Source: GCA-002727735 sp038134525
Lineage (GTDB): Bacteria > Bacteroidota > Bacteroidia > Flavobacteriales_D > Parvicellaceae
DNA length: 64,000 bases
NCBI GenBank assembly: GCA_038134525.1
Contig: JAYPVI010000003.1
Coordinates: 186,001 to 250,000 of the forward strand
Reading direction: 5' to 3'
Part shown: in pieces, positions 59,469 to 64,000 of the stretch
Layout of the letters: each line of letters begins with the position of its first letter
Numbering within the stretch: position 1 is the first letter of the stretch
Translations under genes and position numbers: made by a program
Notes under the pieces: model-generated
What the model was told of the DNA's origin: nothing
The model's input: the letters and a program-made list of their open reading frames with translations, nothing else
Databases searched by the model: none

Positions 59469-62400
59469 ATGCTTTTCTTTCGTATTTACAGCTTTCTTTT
59501 TTACATCATACTTTTTGGCTATCTCCAGAGTCAAGTAGATAATTTAAGGTTTCAACGACTAACGATCAAAGAAGGTCTTTCTCAAAGTTCTATAAATGCT
59601 ATTATACAAGATCATTTTGGGTTTATTTGGTTGGGAACCCAAGACGGTTTGAATCGTTTTGATGGTACTGATGTTAAACATTACAAACACCAAATAAAGG
59701 ATAAAAAAACCCTTTCAAATTCCTATATAACTTCTATTCTAGAGTCCAATAACCATGTATTGTGGGTGGCTACACTCAATGGTGGATTAAATTACAAGCA
59801 TGCTCTAGATCAGCAATTTAATCGCGTCAATAAAGGGAAATTATCTGGCAGTATAAATATTATCGATTTACATGAGTTTGGAAATAATTTTATATGGTTG
59901 GCTACAGAAGAGTCTGGATTAATGAAGTATAGATTAGAGGATGATAGTCTTCAAATTTACACCCCTTCAAGTGGCCTTAAGACCAATAATCTTGTTAAGG
60001 TGATTTCCTTCAAAAATCAATTATTAGTAGTGTCAAAAGGGGATGGAATATTTTTATATAATGACGAAACAGACACTTTCAGTTCTATTGAAGAATGGAA
60101 TAAGTCTCTTTTAGATAATTCTTTGAATGATACGTATAATTTTAATGATTCAATCTTATTTGTTGCCTCAAATAAGGGGGTTATTACTTTCAGCAATGTT
60201 AAAGAAGGATTTAAGAAGAAAATTTTGTCTGATAAAATCATTTCTTCTATTTTTTGTGAAGATGTAAACCAAATATGGGCAGGAACACGAGGAGAGGGAT
60301 TATTTAGAATTTCGTATAGTGATGGCAATCAAATTATCAATAATTATAGAAATAATACTTTTGATTTAAATTCTATTTCAAGCGACATGATCTTTGATAT
60401 TTTTCAGGACTTTTCTGGAAATATTTGGATTACTACAGAAGAAGGAGTTTCTTATTTTGACCCTCTAAAACAAAATTTTTCACTCATCACGAATAATGTA
60501 GGAGCTAAACTTGAATTAGATGATAAAAATATCTGGACAATTTATGAAGAGAACGATAGCATTGTTTGGGTAGGAACTCGAAAGGGACTTTCTAAAATCA
60601 ATATAATAAATAAAACTTCCAATAATTATCCTTTTTATTCTGAGAACCGGTATCTGGCAGCAAATAATGATATTTGGGATATCTATGTAGATGAATATAA
60701 CCAATTTTGGGTTGGGACAAACTCTGGGATTTACACATTTCATCCTAGCAATCAAAGCAGACATTTTAAAAAATTCTCACCAGAACTAGAAGAACTTAAT
60801 CAACCCGTTTATGACATTAATTTTAGAACTAATGATGAACTTTGGGCAGCAACAAAAAATGGTTTGTATGCTTTTGATTTAAAGAATAATTCGTCATTAC
60901 TGTTTAGTAGAGAAACATTCTCTGATACAATTTTTCCAGATCACTCATGCCGGCGGATTCTTTTTTTAGGAAATGATATTTGGCTTGGCTTTGATGGAGG
61001 AGGATTATGTAAAATGAGTCAAGTAGAAGATCATTTTGAAACGAGTGCTTTTATATTTCATCAATTTAAGGCTAATGAAGATGCTGAAAATAGCATAAGT
61101 CATAACACGGTTTTGTCTATTTGTGAAGGTAATTCTAACACAATCTGGGTAGGAACGTTTGGAGGAGGACTCAATAAATTAAATCTAAAAACCAATAAAT
61201 TCGAGATTTTTTCAGAATCCGAGGGACTTACAAACAATAATATTTACGGAATCATAAAAGATGAAAGTGACCACCTATGGATAAGCACTAATTTTGGCAT
61301 ATCAGAGTTTATAACGGAGAGTAACACCTTTAGGAATTACAATGAAGGAAATGGTCTTCAGAGTAATGAATTTAATAACAATTCTTATTTTCAGAGTTCA
61401 AGTGGGAGAATATACTTTGGTGGAATTAATGGATTTAATTATTTCTCACCTAAGGAAATCAAATTTAACGAAACACCACCAAAGACCGTTATTACAGATA
61501 TAAAATGGCTGAATGATGGAAAATATGAAAACATTCTAACCGATCAATTTCCATATTCTGTTGATACTATTCTACTTACATTTTTTCAGAATGATTTAGT
61601 ATTTACATTTTCGAGTTTACATTTCTCTGATGCTAAAAGTAACGAGTATAAAGTTCATTTAAACGGCATGTATGATGTGCCCTTACTCATGAAAAAAACC
61701 AATACGATCAATTACTCGAATTTATCTGCTGGAGAATATTTGTTTAAGGTTTGGTCATCGAATGTGGATGGTATTTGGTCTGAACCTGAAGAAATTGTGA
61801 TTATCGTTTCACCACCTTTTTGGTTTACTTGGGAGTTTTATTTGGTTCTTGGTTTGTTGTTATTGTTGTTGACATGGTTCGTCTATATATTAAGAGTGAA
61901 AGCAATTAAAAGGCAACAGAGAAGATTGGCTTTTTTAGTGGAAAGAAGAACTAAAACTATAACAAAACAAAAAAATCAAATTGAAATTCAAAACAAAAAA
62001 ATTGAAAGAGAAAAGGAAAAAGCAGATGAACTGCTACTGAATATTTTACCTCAAGAAACGGCCGATGAATTAAAAAACAAGGGGGTGGCAAAGACTAGAC
62101 AATATCGAAAAGTAACAGTCATGTTTACCGATATAAAAGACTTTAGCAAAGTAGCAGAAACCATGGATCCAGATCGGTTGGTTAAAAGTTTAGATAATCT
62201 TTTTAGGGAATTTGATAAGATTATTGAAAAATATGAAGTAGAGAAGATAAAAACTATGGGTGATGCTTACATGGCTGTTGGTGGGGTTCCATTAAGAGAT
62301 AAAGAAAACCCTATAAATTGTGTTTTAGCTGCCTTAGAAATTCAGCGATTTATGGAAAGGTTAAAACAAGAATCGATTAAAAGAGGAGAGGGGTTCTGGG

Positions 62401-63329
62401 AGCTCAGAATAGGTATTCATACGGGTGATGTTATTGCTGGAGTTATTGGGTCAAAGAGGATTGCATATGATGTTTGGGGAAGTACAGTAAATATTGCTCA
62501 AAGAATAGAAACAAGTGGTGAAACTTGGAAAGTAAATATATCAGAGTCAACATATGAACAAATTTTCCCTTATTTCCAATGTATAGATAGAGGGAAAATT
62601 CCAACAAAAAACACAGGAGATATTTCCATGTATTTTGTCGAAGGAATTAAGCCCCACCTTTCTGTAAATTCAGAAGGAGAAGTTCCCAATAAAAAGTTTA
62701 GGGAATATGTTAACCTGCATTTATACAGTAGCATAAACTACCGCAAAGCCGAAAGGCATATTATGAAAGTTTTAAAAGACGGTCTCCCTGATAATCTTCA
62801 TTACCACGGTATACATCATACATATGATGTTGTAAGAGCTGTTGAACGTGTAGCAATTATGGAAGGAGTTATGGATGATGATATTTTCGTATTAAAATCT
62901 GCTGCTACCTACCATGATGCTGGTTTTGTAGAACAATATGATAAAAATGAACATATAGGAGCAAGATTAGCAGAGGAAATTTTACCAAAATATGGATATA
63001 CTAATATACAAATCAATCAGGTGAAAGAGCTCATTTACGCAACTATCATTCCTCATGAACCAAAAAACAAATTAGAGGAAATTATTTGTGATGCGGACTT
63101 AGATTATTTGGGGAGAGATGATTTCTTTGAGATTTCAGAAACATTACGAAGAGAATTAAGAGATCATGGGAAAATAAATAGTGACCGACTTTGGGATGAA
63201 ATTCAAGTGAAATTTTTAACACAACATAAGTACTTTACCAAGTCAGCTAAAAAAATGAGAGACGCTAAAAAAGCTGAACATTTAGAAGCCATCAAAAAAC
63301 GACTAGAGCTAGATCAATACAAGGATTGA
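59469..63329 (+). CDS. Propeller sensor-class III nucleotide cyclase-HD phosphohydrolase fusion
   Basis: A 1286-residue single-chain signalling protein. Signal segment (1-22), two-component-regulator-type beta-propeller repeats (25-700: LSQSSINAIIQDHFGFIWLG, IWVGTFGGGLNKLN, and others), a Y_Y_Y domain (710-778), a membrane helix (782-808) and a coiled coil (815-860). Then a class III cyclase (875-1050) with the metal Asp pair in FTDIKDFS, substrate Lys in KIKTMGDAYMA, Asp in AYDVWGSTVNIAQR with the catalytic Asn and Arg. Lys plus Asp is the adenylyl-type pair. An HD domain follows (1110-1250): HHTYDVV, ATYHDAGF and CDADLDYLG give the H-HD-D metal set. So synthesis and hydrolysis may sit in one chain. 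Confidence 0.88.
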   Translation: MLFFRIYSFLFYIILFGYLQSQVDNLRFQRLTIKEGLSQSSINAIIQDHFGFIWLGTQDGLNRFDGTDVKHYKHQIKDKKTLSNSYITSILESNNHVLWVATLNGGLNYKHALDQQFNRVNKGKLSGSINIIDLHEFGNNFIWLATEESGLMKYRLEDDSLQIYTPSSGLKTNNLVKVISFKNQLLVVSKGDGIFLYNDETDTFSSIEEWNKSLLDNSLNDTYNFNDSILFVASNKGVITFSNVKEGFKKKILSDKIISSIFCEDVNQIWAGTRGEGLFRISYSDGNQIINNYRNNTFDLNSISSDMIFDIFQDFSGNIWITTEEGVSYFDPLKQNFSLITNNVGAKLELDDKNIWTIYEENDSIVWVGTRKGLSKINIINKTSNNYPFYSENRYLAANNDIWDIYVDEYNQFWVGTNSGIYTFHPSNQSRHFKKFSPELEELNQPVYDINFRTNDELWAATKNGLYAFDLKNNSSLLFSRETFSDTIFPDHSCRRILFLGNDIWLGFDGGGLCKMSQVEDHFETSAFIFHQFKANEDAENSISHNTVLSICEGNSNTIWVGTFGGGLNKLNLKTNKFEIFSESEGLTNNNIYGIIKDESDHLWISTNFGISEFITESNTFRNYNEGNGLQSNEFNNNSYFQSSSGRIYFGGINGFNYFSPKEIKFNETPPKTVITDIKWLNDGKYENILTDQFPYSVDTILLTFFQNDLVFTFSSLHFSDAKSNEYKVHLNGMYDVPLLMKKTNTINYSNLSAGEYLFKVWSSNVDGIWSEPEEIVIIVSPPFWFTWEFYLVLGLLLLLLTWFVYILRVKAIKRQQRRLAFLVERRTKTITKQKNQIEIQNKKIEREKEKADELLLNILPQETADELKNKGVAKTRQYRKVTVMFTDIKDFSKVAETMDPDRLVKSLDNLFREFDKIIEKYEVEKIKTMGDAYMAVGGVPLRDKENPINCVLAALEIQRFMERLKQESIKRGEGFWELRIGIHTGDVIAGVIGSKRIAYDVWGSTVNIAQRIETSGETWKVNISESTYEQIFPYFQCIDRGKIPTKNTGDISMYFVEGIKPHLSVNSEGEVPNKKFREYVNLHLYSSINYRKAERHIMKVLKDGLPDNLHYHGIHHTYDVVRAVERVAIMEGVMDDDIFVLKSAATYHDAGFVEQYDKNEHIGARLAEEILPKYGYTNIQINQVKELIYATIIPHEPKNKLEEIICDADLDYLGRDDFFEISETLRRELRDHGKINSDRLWDEIQVKFLTQHKYFTKSAKKMRDAKKAEHLEAIKKRLELDQYKD

Positions 63330-63330
63330 T

Positions 63331-64000
63331 ATGATGAATTTTTGCTCAATATTATTTTTCATTTTCCTATCATTCGGTCTAGTAGCTCAGCAGGAAATAA
63401 TTGAATTCGAAGTTTTTTTTTCACATAATAAAAGTGAATTAACTGATTTAGAACAGAATAAGTTTCTAGAATTCCACGATTCTATTTTAGCCAATTATTC
63501 CATTTCAAATGTGTTGATTGTAGGTTATACAAATGAAATAGGGGTTTATGAATACAATCTTAGCCTTTCTATAAATAGAGCAAATTATATTCATCAGCTT
63601 ATTCATAATGAGAAATTAAAAACACCCATAAAGGTTGCGGGTAAAGGTGAAATTAAGACACTAAGTCATGCTGATTTAGGTTTACAGCTTATCAACAATA
63701 GAAAAGCAGTTATCTATTATTTTACATCAAAAAAAGAAAACAATTATACCTCAGTAACTGAATTTAAAGTGGGTGAAAAAATGACATTAAAAAATATTGG
63801 TTTTTTGGGGAACACCCCCAATTTTTTACCTAGATATAAAGCAACTTTAGATCAACTAGCAGCTGATTTATTAAAGCATAAATCTTATCACATTGAGATT
63901 CAAGGGCATATTTATGACGAAAGAAATTATTCTGATAAAAAAATATATTATACCTATTACCCAAAATCTTTGTCTGAGGATAGAGCAAAAACCATTTATC
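63331..64000 (+). CDS. OmpA-family protein, 3' end outside window
   Basis: The first 223 codons of an exported protein (signal peptide MMNFCSILFFIFLSFGLVAQ) that continues past the right edge. Residues 25-130 look like an OmpA-type peptidoglycan-binding domain (FEVFFSHNKSELTD, VLIVGYTNEIGVYEYNLSLS, NRANYIHQLI). A second OmpA-like unit begins about residue 155 (IGFLGNTPNFLPRYKATLDQ, then HIEIQGHIYD, and LSEDRAKTIY). It starts one base after the stop of the cyclase gene, so it is in the same operon. OmpA-like YfiB is the activator of the YfiR/YfiN pair in Pseudomonas, which makes its presence here suggestive. Confidence 0.75.
   Translation, partial: MMNFCSILFFIFLSFGLVAQQEIIEFEVFFSHNKSELTDLEQNKFLEFHDSILANYSISNVLIVGYTNEIGVYEYNLSLSINRANYIHQLIHNEKLKTPIKVAGKGEIKTLSHADLGLQLINNRKAVIYYFTSKKENNYTSVTEFKVGEKMTLKNIGFLGNTPNFLPRYKATLDQLAADLLKHKSYHIEIQGHIYDERNYSDKKIYYTYYPKSLSEDRAKTIY

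Overview
The window is AT-rich, densely packed bacterial DNA from the Bacteroidota, most likely a marine Flavobacteriales (Crocinitomicaceae/Cryomorphaceae-like). This rests on type IX secretion (T9SS) type A and type B sorting tails, a PorP/SprF partner protein, DUF3078 and Lacal_2735-type families, a PafA-like phosphatase, and Bacteroidota-type -7 boxes (TAnnTTTG) close to several starts. The lineage below phylum is inference. No plasmid, phage, insertion sequence or CRISPR array was seen.

Layout. 1-2.1 kb: the 3' part of lysS facing a DUF3078 outer-membrane protein. 2.1-7.7 kb: a cell-surface cassette with a degenerate lytic transglycosylase carrying LysM domains, two SGNH/GDSL esterase-like proteins and an MBOAT acyltransferase, probably for O-acetylation of an envelope polymer. 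7.7-16.4 kb: a long co-directional run with a WYL regulator, a thioredoxin/DUF255 protein, two small exported proteins, an aldehyde dehydrogenase plus RidA pair (probably 2-aminomuconate steps of tryptophan/kynurenine breakdown), a sugar-phosphate isomerase, lipB, a conserved unknown and a PolB-like exonuclease. 16.5-27.5 kb: a secreted M43 metalloprotease, then a minus-strand operon (peptide-binding lipoprotein, 57-residue protein, RNase R), methylmalonyl-CoA epimerase, a HAD phosphatase, a CAU tRNA, a T9SS-secreted hydrolase and a fructosamine-kinase-like protein. 27.5-30.7 kb: the loosest stretch, with tRNA-Ala(GGC), a 9-bp-periodic GGAC array, a lipoprotein, small or broken ORFs and a TlpA-like lipoprotein. 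30.7-41.9 kb: a three-gene minus operon (PHB-depolymerase-like esterase, TIGR02206 membrane protein, sulfotransferase-like protein), a MORN-type protein with small membrane proteins, a CsgG-like/barrel protein, a helical protein of unknown function, typA and a PafA-like phosphatase. 41.9-50.4 kb: a giant repeat protein with a T9SS type B tail coupled to its PorP/SprF partner, rseP and an esterase-like T9SS protein. 50.5-55.2 kb: a TonB-dependent receptor and a double-ATPase ABC protein. 55.2-64 kb: ferritin, then a co-directional signalling cluster.

The signalling cluster (about 55.77 kb to the right edge) is the best candidate for an undescribed system. It holds a small basic exported protein, a YfiR-family (DUF4154) periplasmic protein, an exported helical/TPR-like protein, a HAMP plus SpoIIE/PP2C membrane phosphatase, a 1286-residue protein joining a beta-propeller sensor, a class III nucleotide cyclase and an HD phosphohydrolase, and an OmpA-family protein cut by the window edge. 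The parts list recalls the proteobacterial YfiB-YfiN-YfiR module, with a class III cyclase in place of the GGDEF cyclase and an HD domain as a possible built-in off-switch. The architecture is read from sequence; the functional analogy is inference.
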